A stretch of DNA of 64,000 nucleotides from an uncultured Granulosicoccaceae bacterium. Lineage in GTDB: Bacteria; Pseudomonadota; Gammaproteobacteria; Granulosicoccales; Granulosicoccaceae. The stretch spans positions 124,001-188,000 of the forward strand of contig CALLLW010000023.1 in assembly GCA_938007995.1 (NCBI GenBank), written 5' to 3'. Position numbers and translations under genes: made by a program. Under the pieces are notes generated by a model. The model made no database searches. It was not told where the DNA came from and was given only the letters and a program-made list of their open reading frames with translations. Shown here piece by piece: positions 1-9,082 of this stretch. Numbering within the stretch: the first letter of the stretch is position 1; each line of letters starts with the position of its first letter.

Positions 1-801
1 ATCGATGTAAGGATGACCGGCGTATTCACTGAGTTCTTCACCGCTTGACACAAACATCGGCCACACAGTGAAGTTATTGCTTGCGTCGCTTCGCATCGTT
101 TCACATTCATACTTTGCAGCATCAGCATATTGGTCAATGTACTGTGCAGCGTCGTGGAAGGCAGGTAACGGTAACAATACTTCTTTAAGGTTGTTAGCTA
201 TGTTGTCTATATTGCGCATAGCCTGTGCAATTTTTATAAAGCGTGATTCGTAAAAGGTTTCAATCGGTACGGAAAACGCTCGAAACGGTTCACCCCAGAG
301 TTCGTCGATCCCTTCCTGACCACTATAGTGTTTTACCTGTCTGCCTAGCTCCAGAGCTTCTTTAAAACACTGACCGCATTCCTGCATTAGTTCGTTATCG
401 TTACTGACCTCAACACCTTTGCTGGTCAGATCAACGATCGTTCTGAATATATCTGTTGCACGATTAAACAAAGCTCCAGCGAGCATTGCGCCATTAACGC
501 GCTTTTTTCTGGGATCAGTCTGGCTGTCGTATGACTCTCTGGCTTGTTGTAAGTACTGCCCCGGTGTGTTGATGCCGTGCTCAGTGTGATGGAAGGTGCG
601 CCGGGTTAAAGACTCAATGAGGTTTTTCTTCGCCTCCATGGTTTCGGCTGGCGGCTGGTAATAGCGTATCCAGTAGTCGTCGTAAAAAACAAACTCCTGG
701 TCTTCTATTATCCGCCTTGTTCCGTTCTGAATCTGCTGACCGGCTGCCGGTTGCCATTCAGGACCACTGCGAAAAGTAATTGTTGACTGTGGAAAGTCCA
801 T
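1..801 (-). CDS. Unrecognised protein, 3' end cut off by the window edge
   Basis: An open frame runs from an ATG at 801 to the first base of the window without a stop, giving 267 codons with the C-terminus missing. The product has no signal peptide or membrane segment. The first 60 residues are rich in aromatic residues (FVFYDDYWIRYYQPP). The rest looks mostly helical, with an NGAMLAGALFNRATDIF stretch near residue 105 and a FYESRFIKIAQAM stretch near residue 195. I recognise no catalytic motif or family. It lies on the same strand as cmoB but about 440 bases downstream, so it probably has its own promoter. That it is a real gene rests on frame length and protein-like composition. Confidence 0.6.
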   Translation of the reverse strand, partial: MDFPQSTITFRSGPEWQPAAGQQIQNGTRRIIEDQEFVFYDDYWIRYYQPPAETMEAKKNLIESLTRRTFHHTEHGINTPGQYLQQARESYDSQTDPRKKRVNGAMLAGALFNRATDIFRTIVDLTSKGVEVSNDNELMQECGQCFKEALELGRQVKHYSGQEGIDELWGEPFRAFSVPIETFYESRFIKIAQAMRNIDNIANNLKEVLLPLPAFHDAAQYIDQYADAAKYECETMRSDASNNFTVWPMFVSSGEELSEYAGHPYID

Positions 802-1240
802 TTTACTACTCGTGCTTCGACGCCATAGCGGTTCTGAAATGCGATCGGGCTTCTGGATTAACACAATAGAGGCGATGTATTTGTGATTCAGCCGTGCCGG
901 TGAAAGTTAAAGCAGCGATGACTGTGCTCTCTGACACGGGCTTATTAGAGATGGTTAGGTCCGGGGCGTGGAAAGCCATGTCGTTTGCCACGTGTGTTTT
1001 CACAATTCTGGTTCGTTGCTGCCATCATTATCTGTGCACACACAAAATTATTGTCAGAATAACGTCACACTATGAGTTGCAAAAATGAAGCTGTTTGCAC
1101 TCAGCTGTCACACCGCGGGCGCGCATTATTGCATAACTTCAAAGTCGATTGGGAGGTGTTTTGCTGCGCGCGAGACTATTTAATTGATTGGTATGCGCTG
1201 GTGCGTATTGTGTGCCATGTATGCGTCCGGACGCTAAAAG
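802..1240. other. Intergenic stretch without a convincing gene
   Basis: About 440 bases separate cmoB from the unrecognised gene at the left edge. Three short frames of 64-65 codons overlap each other here on both strands and none has protein-like composition or a good ribosome binding site. The stretch presumably holds the end of the cmoAB transcript and the promoter of the left-edge gene. I found no clear hairpin terminator or RNA gene. Confidence 0.5.
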
Positions 1241-2221
1241 CTATACCTTGCCTGGCTTCTGAGCGATGACCACACATCTTGTGGGCGCTGGATGTCCCTC
1301 TATTGTCTGATTCGGATCGTCCGGGTTTAATCCATTGATCAGTGAATGAGTTGGCATCCAGTCAGTTGAGCGTTGCTCATTTGTGGTGGTTTTACAACTA
1401 TCGATACACTTTATTTCGCTAAAGCCCGCGTCGGATAACATATTGGTCAATAACGGCAGGCTTGGCAGGATCCAGACATTTCTCATGTTGGCGTATCGAT
1501 CTTGCGGCACCAGCGACAGAGCGTCTGTGTGATCGATAATCAGCGTTTCCAGAACCAGCTCACCGCCATCCCTGAGGCATTCGAGCAGGCCTTTAAGGTG
1601 TTCCTGCGGATCGCGACGATGACTGACAACCCCCATTGAGAACACGGTGTCAAACTGATACGGGTTGGCGAAAATCATTTCTCCGGTCAACGGCAGTACA
1701 GAAAGCTGTGCACTTTTTATAAAGTGATTGACGGCTGCAAACTGAGTACAAAACAACTCGCCGGGATCCACTCCTACGACTGTTTTTGCGCCTGCACCAA
1801 GCATGCGATATCCGTAGTATCCGTTGCCGCAACCCACATCCAGTACGTTGCGACCTGCAAGCGGCGCGATCTTGTTTTTTATACGGTCCCACTTAAGATT
1901 TGAACGCCATTCACTGTCAATGAATAGGTCGTCAATTTGAAACGGGCCTTTGCGCCACGGTCGCAGTCTCTTTAAAGCAGATTCAATCTGTTGAACGTTA
2001 TATTGTTGATTTGTTTTAACTGAAACTCTTTCACTGTTCAGATCAATAGCACTTGCCTGGTAGTCAGGTAACGAATGAAGTGCATCAAGCCAGCCGGTAA
2101 AATGACCGTGCCTCTTTGGATTAGATTGCGCTTCTATTGTTGCGCTGAGAGACTGCAGCCATTGCCCGAGGTTTGTATCGTGACTGGCGTGTAAGAATTG
2201 ATCGTAGTTAAGCGTCTTCAA
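1241..2221 (-). CDS. cmoB: tRNA U34 carboxymethyltransferase CmoB
   Basis: CmoB transfers the carboxymethyl group of carboxy-S-adenosyl-methionine to 5-hydroxyuridine at position 34 of tRNA, giving cmo5U, which widens wobble decoding. The 326 residues match the family's usual length. The family hallmark LRPWRKGPFQIDDLFIDSEW lies near residues 86-105, followed by the Rossmann methyltransferase motif NVLDVGCGNGYYGYRML. The start is TTG at 2221, inside the TTGA that also holds the stop of cmoA, so the two genes are translationally coupled. Function is assigned from strong family similarity and from the partner gene. Confidence 0.95.
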   Translation of the reverse strand: MKTLNYDQFLHASHDTNLGQWLQSLSATIEAQSNPKRHGHFTGWLDALHSLPDYQASAIDLNSERVSVKTNQQYNVQQIESALKRLRPWRKGPFQIDDLFIDSEWRSNLKWDRIKNKIAPLAGRNVLDVGCGNGYYGYRMLGAGAKTVVGVDPGELFCTQFAAVNHFIKSAQLSVLPLTGEMIFANPYQFDTVFSMGVVSHRRDPQEHLKGLLECLRDGGELVLETLIIDHTDALSLVPQDRYANMRNVWILPSLPLLTNMLSDAGFSEIKCIDSCKTTTNEQRSTDWMPTHSLINGLNPDDPNQTIEGHPAPTRCVVIAQKPGKV

Positions 2222-2967
2222 CGAAAAGCCACCAGTGACGCAAAGTTAAAGCATTGAAACCAGACTTCAACGCTGCTGAAACCGCTGTTAAGTAGTCTTT
2301 TTTTATGAGCCTGCAGCGTTTCCGGAATTAACACATTCTCAAGTGCATCTCGTTTCTGGCTTATTTCAAGCTCGGAGTAACCGTTTGATCGTTTGAAGTT
2401 TTCATACATGGAAACCATCAGCTGTTGTTGTTGTTCGTCTTCAAATTTGATTTTTTCAGAGAGTATCAGTGCACCGCCGCTGATCATATTGTCTGCAAGC
2501 GATTGTATGATTGTTGACCGATCCTGCAGCGGGATGAACTGCAACGTGAAGTTCAGAACAGCAACGCTGTGCTTTGTATAACTGTATGTTGTGATGTCTG
2601 CCAGTTCTGTTGTTACCGGCACCGGACTGCCCTCATTGCTGATTCGTGCATTCATGCGTGATAGCATGGCTGCAGAGTTATCGATTGCAATGATGGGAAT
2701 TTTTGCAGCACTCTGTTGATGATGCCGTTCAATCTGGTGGCGCATTGATAACGTGGCGGCACCCAGCGAGCTGCCAAGGTCATAGCAGGTGGTTCCAGGG
2801 ATAGAGAATTTGCCTGCCAGCATGCCGGTTTGTAAAACGATGCTGCGATACCCCGGCACTGAGCGTTCGATCATGTCATCAAAAACACTGGCCACTGCAT
2901 CGTTAAATTCAAATGGCTTGATGTGATCAAGAGTATTGGCGAAGACGCGGTCTGTGGTATTGGTCAC
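2218..2967 (-). CDS. cmoA: Carboxy-S-adenosyl-L-methionine synthase CmoA
   Basis: CmoA makes carboxy-S-adenosyl-methionine from SAM and prephenate, the substrate CmoB uses next. The 249-residue protein has the SAM-binding loop CYDLGSSLGAATLSMRHQI, the acidic motif IIAIDNSAAMLSRM and the family segment VAVLNFTLQFIPLQDR. It starts at GTG 2967 and opens a two-gene operon with cmoB, overlapping it by four bases. Upstream, 2968-3131 separates it from the divergent glycosylase gene and must hold promoters for both directions. Confidence 0.95.
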   Translation of the reverse strand: MTNTTDRVFANTLDHIKPFEFNDAVASVFDDMIERSVPGYRSIVLQTGMLAGKFSIPGTTCYDLGSSLGAATLSMRHQIERHHQQSAAKIPIIAIDNSAAMLSRMNARISNEGSPVPVTTELADITTYSYTKHSVAVLNFTLQFIPLQDRSTIIQSLADNMISGGALILSEKIKFEDEQQQQLMVSMYENFKRSNGYSELEISQKRDALENVLIPETLQAHKKRLLNSGFSSVEVWFQCFNFASLVAFR

Positions 2968-3131
2968 GGTGGCTTAGTTTTATACGGGGTTTAGTTTTGA
3001 GAGGCAGTAAGGCGTATTATCAGTAAACATGATTTTGTACTGAAAAGTCTGCAATAACATAAGGCTTGTAACATTAAGTTCAGTAACACCAATGGAGCAC
3101 GCTCATCGTCGCTAAAGATCGTCATTATAAA

Positions 3132-3941
3132 TTGCCGGAGGCAAAAAAGTATCTGTCTGCAACCGATGCGGCCATGGGTAGATTAATTTCTCTGGTTGGT
3201 AAGACGCAAGTGCGTAGTGAACAGGAGCTGAGTGTATTTCAGTCACTGGTTCGTGCCATAGCTTATCAGATGATATCAACCAAGGCGGCCGCCGCGATTC
3301 ACCAGCGCCTGATTGCGCAGTGCGATAATGACCTGCAACCGCAGAAGCTGTTAGCGCTCGGTGAGAATGTTATCAGAGAGACCGGCTTTTCAGGGGCTAA
3401 AACAAAATCGCTGCTGGATTTGGCTGATAAATTTGTCAGAGGTCAGCTACCGGACGATGCCACGCTGGATGCACTGGATGATAAAGCCCTGACCCGCAGA
3501 TTGACTGAGGTGCGTGGCATTGGCGACTGGAGTGTGCAAATGCTGATGATCTTTAACTTGCGGCGTGCCGATGTTTTTCCGGCAACTGATCTCGGCGTAC
3601 GCCGCGGGCATATGCTGGCTTATGGTCTTGATGAGATGCTGGATGCAAAAGAGCTGCGGCAAGCCTCAACAGTCTGGCAGCCGTACCGATCTGTTGCCGC
3701 GTGGTATTTGTGGCGCGCCAATGATTGTGTTGATTGGAGTAGTGCGGCAGCAACAGATTCCGCTTCAGCTGCCGGGGTTGGTGTAGCGGCGAAGAAGCGC
3801 GCGTTAAGTAAACCCGCGTTAAGTCAACCCAGGGCAAGTAAATCCAGGGCAAGTCAACCCAGTGCAAGCAAACCCGGGGCAAGTAAACCCGGGGCAAGTA
3901 AGTCAAAGGTAAATAAATCCAGGGGAAAGCGGCCCGGGTAG
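3132..3941 (+). CDS. AlkA-type DNA-3-methyladenine glycosylase with repetitive basic tail
   Basis: This is a base-excision repair glycosylase of the HhH-GPD superfamily, which removes alkylated bases. The helix-hairpin-helix with its conserved turn (VRGIGDWSVQM, residues 128-137) and the catalytic Asp153 (FPATDLGVRRG) are intact. Residues 1-223 correspond to a complete enzyme of the short AlkA/Mag1 class. After residue 223 comes a tail of about 46 residues built from pentapeptides such as ALSKP, RASQP and GASKP, encoded by 15-bp tandem units. The start is uncertain: TTG at 3132 is the best near the conserved core and there is no in-frame ATG upstream. The stop overlaps the next gene by one base (TAGTG). 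Confidence 0.85.
   Translation: MPEAKKYLSATDAAMGRLISLVGKTQVRSEQELSVFQSLVRAIAYQMISTKAAAAIHQRLIAQCDNDLQPQKLLALGENVIRETGFSGAKTKSLLDLADKFVRGQLPDDATLDALDDKALTRRLTEVRGIGDWSVQMLMIFNLRRADVFPATDLGVRRGHMLAYGLDEMLDAKELRQASTVWQPYRSVAAWYLWRANDCVDWSSAAATDSASAAGVGVAAKKRALSKPALSQPRASKSRASQPSASKPGASKPGASKSKVNKSRGKRPG
3801..3920 (+). repeat. Eight imperfect 15-bp tandem repeats in the glycosylase 3' end
   Basis: Eight successive 15-base units, each close to GGGCAAGTAAACCC plus one base, encode pentapeptides of the pattern (A/G/R)-(L/A)-S-(K/Q)-(P/S). The unit length is a multiple of three, so copy-number changes would keep the frame. The encoded tail is basic and proline/serine rich, and could contact DNA or act as a flexible linker; that role is inference. 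Confidence 0.85.
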
Positions 3942-4792
3942 TGAAAATCATACTGAGCCGCAAAAGTGTGGACAGCAGTGCTGGTGGTTTCGCCAGTCCG
4001 ATCTTCCCAGACGGTCGGATGTTATCAATTCCAATCCCTGACAAGCGTTCCGTGGTGCGATATCAGGATCTTCAGGCTGCGGACTCCAATAGATCGATTG
4101 GCAAGCTCGTCAGGGAGCTTTCTGCAGGTAAGCTAAGGTCGTCGGCTAAAGCCCATGTTGATCCTGATTTGTATCGACATCATCTACGCAGGGATGCGGC
4201 ATGGCGACCACTATTCGGGCAATGTGGAGCCGCGCAGTCGCACCTGAACAGTTTGGCAGTAGGTCGGGGTGATCTGTTTCTTTTTTTTGGATGGTTCAGG
4301 CAGGTTGAACAGTATCGACGGCGCTGGCGTTACGTGGCCGGTGCGCCGGATCTGCATGTGATCTACGGTTGGCAGCAGGTTGAGTCAGTTGTACCGGTGG
4401 ACAACATTCTGCAAGACAAAAACTCTGCGTGGATGCATTATCACCCGCATTGTCTTGCAGTCTTTAAAGCACAGAATGTTATCTACACAGCGGCACGGCA
4501 TCTTTCAGGGACAAAAGAACAGCTGCCCGGTGCTGGCACTTTTGATCAATTTCGACCTGCACTGTGCCTGACTGAAGAGGGTGCCGGACGCTCCACATGG
4601 CGGTTGCCACGCTGGATTCATCCATCCGGACGTAGCAGTACGCTGAGCTACCATGCAGACCCCGGGCGCTGGAGTAAGCATCGCGATCATGTATTGTTAA
4701 GGTCAGCTGCCCGCGGACAGGAATTTGTATTAAACGTTGAAGACTACCCGGAGGCTGTCAGCTGGGTGCGGGAATTAATGTCAGGCCAGTAG
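3941..4792 (+). CDS. Nmad3-like putative nucleotide-modification-associated protein
   Basis: The N-terminus (MKIILSRKSVDSSAGG, then SPIFPDGRMLSIPIPDK) is the pattern I associate with the Nmad3 domain, a family predicted by comparative genomics to act with modified nucleotides; its biochemistry is not known to me. The 283 residues carry several histidines and aromatics in a conserved-looking middle part (HYHPHCLAVFK, residues 167-177) and no membrane segment. The start is GTG 3941, overlapping the glycosylase stop by one base, so the two proteins are probably made together. That coupling suggests a role with damaged or modified bases, which is inference. The family call is from memory of the N-terminal motif. 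Confidence 0.65.
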   Translation: MKIILSRKSVDSSAGGFASPIFPDGRMLSIPIPDKRSVVRYQDLQAADSNRSIGKLVRELSAGKLRSSAKAHVDPDLYRHHLRRDAAWRPLFGQCGAAQSHLNSLAVGRGDLFLFFGWFRQVEQYRRRWRYVAGAPDLHVIYGWQQVESVVPVDNILQDKNSAWMHYHPHCLAVFKAQNVIYTAARHLSGTKEQLPGAGTFDQFRPALCLTEEGAGRSTWRLPRWIHPSGRSSTLSYHADPGRWSKHRDHVLLRSAARGQEFVLNVEDYPEAVSWVRELMSGQ

Positions 4793-4832
4793 TGCTGTAG
4801 GGGGTTTTTATTTTCAGCCGTTAATTAATTAC

Positions 4833-5450
4833 CTACACTGATTTCCCGTTCTGTGCTGAGTAATCGTCTGACGGGTTGGGCTCAGCTTTATTACCTTTCG
4901 TGTCGACAGTCGCTTGTGTGTCTTGATCGGCGCTATCTGTATCAATCACTTCTACATTTTCCAGCATTTTATATTCTGGTCCGGCAAGCTGATCTCTGCG
5001 TGATCTGGCGAGATAACCACCTACCGCACCGCCAGCGGTAGTCAGGCTGAGTAGTCCCAACGTGAAAAACTGCGACATCAACATGATCACACCGAAGCCA
5101 CCGGCGATTGCGATAGTGCCGCCGATTTTAAGATTGGCCCGGTTACGTTGTTTGCGCCGTTCCGCCTCGATTTCCTTGTGGGTTTTTTTCAACAGCTTTT
5201 TTTGTTCGCGCTCTGCAGACAGCTTTATTTCTTCACGTTCCGTTGCAAACTGTTCTCTGTGCGCTGCAATGTGCTTGTCTATCTGGTGTTTAGTGATGGT
5301 GTTGAACCATAACGTCGCAACGGTTGACAGCAGCACAATGATAAAACCGGTCAGCAACATGTTTTCAAGCGGATTTGACAACGGGTTAAGGGTCACAAAT
5401 GCAGCGATTGCAATCTGGACCAATACAAGGCCGGTAAAGTACCGCAACAT
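4833..5450 (-). CDS. Hypothetical membrane protein with central coiled coil
   Basis: The 205-residue protein has two hydrophobic helices near residues 5-22 and 32-50. A highly charged, probably coiled-coil stretch follows (residues 55-105, rich in E, K, R and Q), then a glycine-rich hydrophobic region at 108-150 that could form one or two more membrane helices. The C-terminal 50 residues are polar and acidic. I recognise no domain. It is transcribed alone, converging on the Nmad3-like gene and divergent from azlC. Confidence 0.6.
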   Translation of the reverse strand: MLRYFTGLVLVQIAIAAFVTLNPLSNPLENMLLTGFIIVLLSTVATLWFNTITKHQIDKHIAAHREQFATEREEIKLSAEREQKKLLKKTHKEIEAERRKQRNRANLKIGGTIAIAGGFGVIMLMSQFFTLGLLSLTTAGGAVGGYLARSRRDQLAGPEYKMLENVEVIDTDSADQDTQATVDTKGNKAEPNPSDDYSAQNGKSV

Positions 5451-5695
5451 GGTGTTTTCCTGAGCGAGCTGAATGCTTAATAGTAGATTAATGAGTGCAG
5501 TATCGCGTGTTTTTGTCGGACATCCGTTGGTACTGTAACTTTTACGGTCAAATTAATTTGCCCTGTTCCCTCGTACATGACGTATTTCAACGCCATGTTA
5601 AATGCATTAAGCTTGTCGTTTTCCCGTCTGCAGCGGGGTGCCCGCTATTCCGCTGCAACACTGATGAACATTACAATTAAAATGCTGCGACTTCT

Positions 5696-6418
5696 TTGGC
5701 TACGTTAAACAAGCGTGAGTTCCTGCATGGAGCGCGCGATACATTACCCATGATTGTCGGGGCGATTCCATTTGGTATTTTATTTGGAGCGCTGGCGACG
5801 GCTGCAGGTTTGTCCGTTTACGCAACCATGGGAATGTCGTTGTTTGTCTTTGCAGGCTCCAGTCAGTTTGTTGCTGCAACGTTGATCGGGCAGGGTGTGG
5901 GTGTTGCAGTCATTGTTATTACCACCTTTTTTGTCAATCTTCGGCATGCGCTATATTCGGCTTCGCTCGGGGGTAGCTTCAGGGGCTTGAAGCAAAAATG
6001 GTTGATCCCTCTGGGTTTCCTGTTGACCGATGAAACCTATGCGGTAGTGATAAAGCGGGTCAATGAGTCACCCGATAAACAGCATCACTGGTACTGCCTG
6101 GGATCATCAGTCGCTATGTATATCAACTGGCAGGTATGTACGATGATTGGCATTATGGCTGGTGGTGCGCTTGAAAACATGGCTGACTGGGGGCTGGAAT
6201 TTGCCATGATAGTGACTTTTATCGGCATTGTAGTACCGTTGATTGTACGAATGCCGATGCTGGTAGCAGCCCTTGTCGCTATAACAGTAGCGTTGCTGGC
6301 TCGTGATATGGCGCATAACTTCGGCTTGATTGTCGCGTCCGTCGCCGGAGTAATAGCCGGTTGTATCGCAGAATTATTTGTAGATCGCCAGCAAAGTCAG
6401 GCGACACATTCGAGTTGA
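5696..6418 (+). CDS. azlC: AzlC family branched-chain amino acid exporter subunit
   Basis: AzlC-type proteins are the large subunit of a two-component inner-membrane exporter for branched-chain amino acids and analogues. The family signature is plain: GARDTLPMIVGAIPFGILFG near the N-terminus, FAGSSQFVAATLIG near residues 52-65, and NLRHALYSASLG near residues 82-93. Several hydrophobic helices follow across 240 residues. The start is TTG at 5696; the ATG at 5682 is in another frame. azlD follows after seven bases, the usual pair arrangement. The transported substrate here is not shown by the sequence. Confidence 0.9.
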   Translation: MATLNKREFLHGARDTLPMIVGAIPFGILFGALATAAGLSVYATMGMSLFVFAGSSQFVAATLIGQGVGVAVIVITTFFVNLRHALYSASLGGSFRGLKQKWLIPLGFLLTDETYAVVIKRVNESPDKQHHWYCLGSSVAMYINWQVCTMIGIMAGGALENMADWGLEFAMIVTFIGIVVPLIVRMPMLVAALVAITVALLARDMAHNFGLIVASVAGVIAGCIAELFVDRQQSQATHSS

Positions 6419-6425
6419 ATAGAAG

Positions 6426-6746
6426 ATGAAAAATGCTTTGCTTATATTTTTGATGATGGTTGTAACGTTCGGCGTTCGCTATCCCGTACTGGCACTGGTT
6501 GGACGTTATGAACTTCCTGCTCCACTGGTAAGGGCATTGCGCTTTGTTCCTGTGGCTGTGCTAAGTGCGTTATGTGCACCGATGATCTTGCTGCCGGACG
6601 GTACATGGGATTTGTCATTGGCCAATGCCCACCTTGTTGCCAGTGTGGTGTCAATTGTCGTGGCGTGGAAATCCCGTCATCTGTTATTGACTATTGTGGC
6701 GGGACTACTGGTGTTTGCTTTACTAAGAATCTCCGGGCTTGGTTAA
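6426..6746 (+). CDS. azlD: AzlD family small exporter subunit
   Basis: This small protein of 106 residues has about four hydrophobic helices and the AzlD pattern LRFVPVAVLSALCAPMIL. It is the partner of AzlC in the branched-chain amino acid export complex. The ATG at 6426 lies seven bases after the azlC stop behind a GAAGA stretch, so the two form an operon. Its end faces the convergent gpt gene 90 bases away. Confidence 0.9.
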   Translation: MKNALLIFLMMVVTFGVRYPVLALVGRYELPAPLVRALRFVPVAVLSALCAPMILLPDGTWDLSLANAHLVASVVSIVVAWKSRHLLLTIVAGLLVFALLRISGLG

Positions 6747-6795
6747 GTAATCAGATTCTGCCAGTGCTGACTATCGAAAGTTTATCAAGCGCTAA

Positions 6796-6825
6796 AGCTT
6801 ATTAAACACCCCAGCTTATTAAACA
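6796..6825. repeat. 13-bp direct repeat between azlD and gpt
   Basis: The sequence AGCTTATTAAACA occurs at 6796-6808 and again at 6813-6825, a 17-base period. It lies in the short gap between the two convergent genes and is flanked by AAGCGC and GCGCTT, which could pair. It may be part of a shared terminator structure, but no clear U tract follows. Confidence 0.5.
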
Positions 6826-6836
6826 ACAAGGGGCGC

Positions 6837-7325
6837 TTACGCGGTTTCTTCAGTGCGATCCACCAGCGGGCTGGAGTAGTTAAGTTCCATATCCCATGGA
6901 AAGTTAATCCAGGTATTCTGTGGAACTTCTTTGATGAAGTCATCCACTTCGGTACGTCCTTCCGGTTTTGCATAAACAGTGACAAAGCGAGCTTTAGGCA
7001 CCAACGCTCTGACTGCACGTGCGGTAGTGCCAGTATCAACGAGGTCATCGATTAACAGAAAGCCTTCACCATCACCGAAGCTTGAATCGGCTGTTTTTAT
7101 AATCTCTGCACTGCCTTTATCCTGTTTTTCGTAGGTTTTTATACAAATGGTATCAAGCAGCCTGATATTCAGCTCACGAGCAATAATGGCCGCAGGAATC
7201 ATCCCGCCACGGGTAATGGCAATCGCGCCTTGCCACTGACTCGCAGGCAGTAGTTGGCGAGCCAGAATTCTGGTGTCTCTATGCAGCTCTTCCCACGATA
7301 CAAAGAAATTTTCTGTTCGATTCAT
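6837..7325 (-). CDS. gpt: Xanthine-guanine phosphoribosyltransferase (Gpt type)
   Basis: The enzyme salvages guanine, xanthine or hypoxanthine to the nucleotide using PRPP. The PRPP-binding motif FLLIDDLVDTGTTARAV is complete, and AIAITRGGMIPAAIIARELN and NFPWDMELN fit the XGPRT family. I start it at ATG 7325 (MNRTENFFVSWEEL, 162 residues), with a GGGAG ribosome site about ten bases upstream. A longer frame to 7352 would overlap apt and adds only poorly conserved residues. It is the third gene of an aroG-like, apt, gpt operon. Confidence 0.88.
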   Translation of the reverse strand: MNRTENFFVSWEELHRDTRILARQLLPASQWQGAIAITRGGMIPAAIIARELNIRLLDTICIKTYEKQDKGSAEIIKTADSSFGDGEGFLLIDDLVDTGTTARAVRALVPKARFVTVYAKPEGRTEVDDFIKEVPQNTWINFPWDMELNYSSPLVDRTEETA

Positions 7326-7330
7326 CTTTT

Positions 7331-7891
7331 TTATTCTCCCTCGAACTCGCAAATGCTGAATACATTAAATCCGGCATCAGCAAGTTTTGCCGAACCACCC
7401 AGATCAGGTAAATCGATAATTGCTGCGGCTTCAACAATTTCGCCACCAAGCTTGGTGATGAGTGAGCTGGCCGCCAACATGGTCCCGCCAGTGGCAATCA
7501 GATCATCAAGCAGCAGAACTTTGTCGCCTTTTTTTACCGCGTCTTTGTGCAGCTCGACTTCAGCGGTGCCGTATTCCAGCTCGTAGGATTCGCTGACTGT
7601 TTCGAAGGGTAGCTTGCCGCGCTTACGAACCGGCACCAGGCTGGTGCTTAATTCATATGCCAGTGCGCCACCGATAATAAATCCGCGTGCATCTATGCAC
7701 GCAAGTACATCAAAGTCTTTTTCATAGTAGCGATGCACAAAGCAATCGACCAGGCGTCTGAAGGTGGCTGGGTTTTGCAGCAGCGGTGTGATATCTCTGA
7801 ATTGAACTCCGTCAATCGGCCAGTCGGGGATGGTGCGAACACGACTGCGAATATACTCACTGAAGTACTGGTCCTGATTTGATCTGCTCAT
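7331..7891 (-). CDS. apt: Adenine phosphoribosyltransferase
   Basis: Apt converts adenine and PRPP to AMP. The 186 residues include [20 protein letters not shown] near the N-terminus, [18 protein letters not shown], and the PRPP loop [18 protein letters not shown]. The start ATG at 7891 overlaps the stop of the DAHP synthase gene as ATGA. The gpt start lies five bases after its stop. The grouping couples purine salvage with the first step of aromatic synthesis on one transcript. Confidence 0.95.
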   Translation of the reverse strand: MSRSNQDQYFSEYIRSRVRTIPDWPIDGVQFRDITPLLQNPATFRRLVDCFVHRYYEKDFDVLACIDARGFIIGGALAYELSTSLVPVRKRGKLPFETVSESYELEYGTAEVELHKDAVKKGDKVLLLDDLIATGGTMLAASSLITKLGGEIVEAAAIIDLPDLGGSAKLADAGFNVFSICEFEGE

Positions 7892-8958
7892 GAGCTGATT
7901 CTTGCTTGCAGTGGCGTGTGTAGTTCGCTTGCCATGGTATCGAGCAGCGTTTCAGTGGTTTCCCAGTTAATACAGGCGTCGGTGATTGATACGCCATATT
8001 CAAGCGTTGATGCGTCACTACCGAGCTTCTGGTTACCGTCATTCAGGTGGCTTTCGAGCATCAGCCCGATAATTGATTTATTACCCTCAACGATTTGCTT
8101 GATAACATTATCTGCAACAAGCGGCTGGAGCTGATGATTTTTATGTGAGTTGGCATGGCTGCAATCAACAATCAAACTCGGTGTCAGACTGGCGTTGTGT
8201 AACGCTTGTTCTGCCAGTGCCACATTGACTGAATCATAGTTGGGCTCAGCGCCACCTCGTAGAATAATATGACCGTATCTGTTACCGCTTGTTGTCAGTC
8301 GGGTGACCTGACCTGCGGTATTGATGCCGAGAAAGCGATGCGCAGATGATGCAGATTTCATCGCATTGATGGCGATATCGAGACTGCCGTCTGTGCCATT
8401 TTTAAATCCCACAGGAGTAGATAATCCACTCGACATTTCACGGTGTGTTTGTGATTCTGAAGTGCGTGCACCGATGGCGGTCCAGGCAAAAAGATCGGAA
8501 AGATATTGCGGGCTGATCGGATCGAGCGCTTCTGTGCCTGCCGGTAGCTGCATTTTGGCAAGTTCTACCAACAGCTCACGTGCTTTGCGCAGGCCTTTTT
8601 CAATCTTGAAGGAGTCGTTCAGGTCGGGATCATTGACGAAGCCTTTCCAGCCGACGGTGGTGCGAGGTTTCTCAAAATAGACGCGCATAACGATGTAGAG
8701 CGAGTCCCGATATTTGTCGTGCAGCTTTTTCAGTCGTGCAGCGTATTCCAGGGCGGAGTCTGTATCATGAATGGAGCAGGGTCCGGCGACCACCAGCAGG
8801 CGTGGATCTTTGCGATCAAGAATACGCTCGACGGTTGTTCGCGCCTCGCGAATAAACTCGCCGCCACCGGCGGGACACGGAATGTCTTGATGTAATTGTC
8901 CGGGAGTAACCAGGACATCTTCGGCGACAATATTAACGTCGCTCAGGTGCTCGCTCAC
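7888..8958 (-). CDS. 3-deoxy-7-phosphoheptulonate synthase, class I
   Basis: DAHP synthase joins phosphoenolpyruvate and erythrose 4-phosphate in the first step of the shikimate pathway. The 356-residue protein has the class I AroF/G/H hallmarks: [12 protein letters not shown] (near residue 55), [24 protein letters not shown]-like [11 protein letters not shown], and [14 protein letters not shown]. Which aromatic amino acid inhibits it cannot be told from the sequence, so no isozyme symbol is given. The start is GTG at 8958. It heads an operon with apt and gpt. Confidence 0.93.
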   Translation of the reverse strand: MSEHLSDVNIVAEDVLVTPGQLHQDIPCPAGGGEFIREARTTVERILDRKDPRLLVVAGPCSIHDTDSALEYAARLKKLHDKYRDSLYIVMRVYFEKPRTTVGWKGFVNDPDLNDSFKIEKGLRKARELLVELAKMQLPAGTEALDPISPQYLSDLFAWTAIGARTSESQTHREMSSGLSTPVGFKNGTDGSLDIAINAMKSASSAHRFLGINTAGQVTRLTTSGNRYGHIILRGGAEPNYDSVNVALAEQALHNASLTPSLIVDCSHANSHKNHQLQPLVADNVIKQIVEGNKSIIGLMLESHLNDGNQKLGSDASTLEYGVSITDACINWETTETLLDTMASELHTPLQARISS

Positions 8959-9082
8959 GGTATTCGCTCTATCAGGTTGCAGGGTTGGAAGTTTATGAAA
9001 CTGACCGGCAGATTACAAAGGCAGTGCGGCTCGATATTGTCGGGATTGCCCGCGTTTTATAAAAAACCCCGTTATTTCAGGC

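Noticed and set aside
806-1269. Three overlapping short ORFs (65, 64 and 65 codons)
   Set aside because: They lie on both strands over each other with irregular composition and no ribosome sites.
3801-3920. CRISPR-like array
   Set aside because: Units are 15 bases, contiguous without spacers and in frame within a gene; they are coding tandem repeats.
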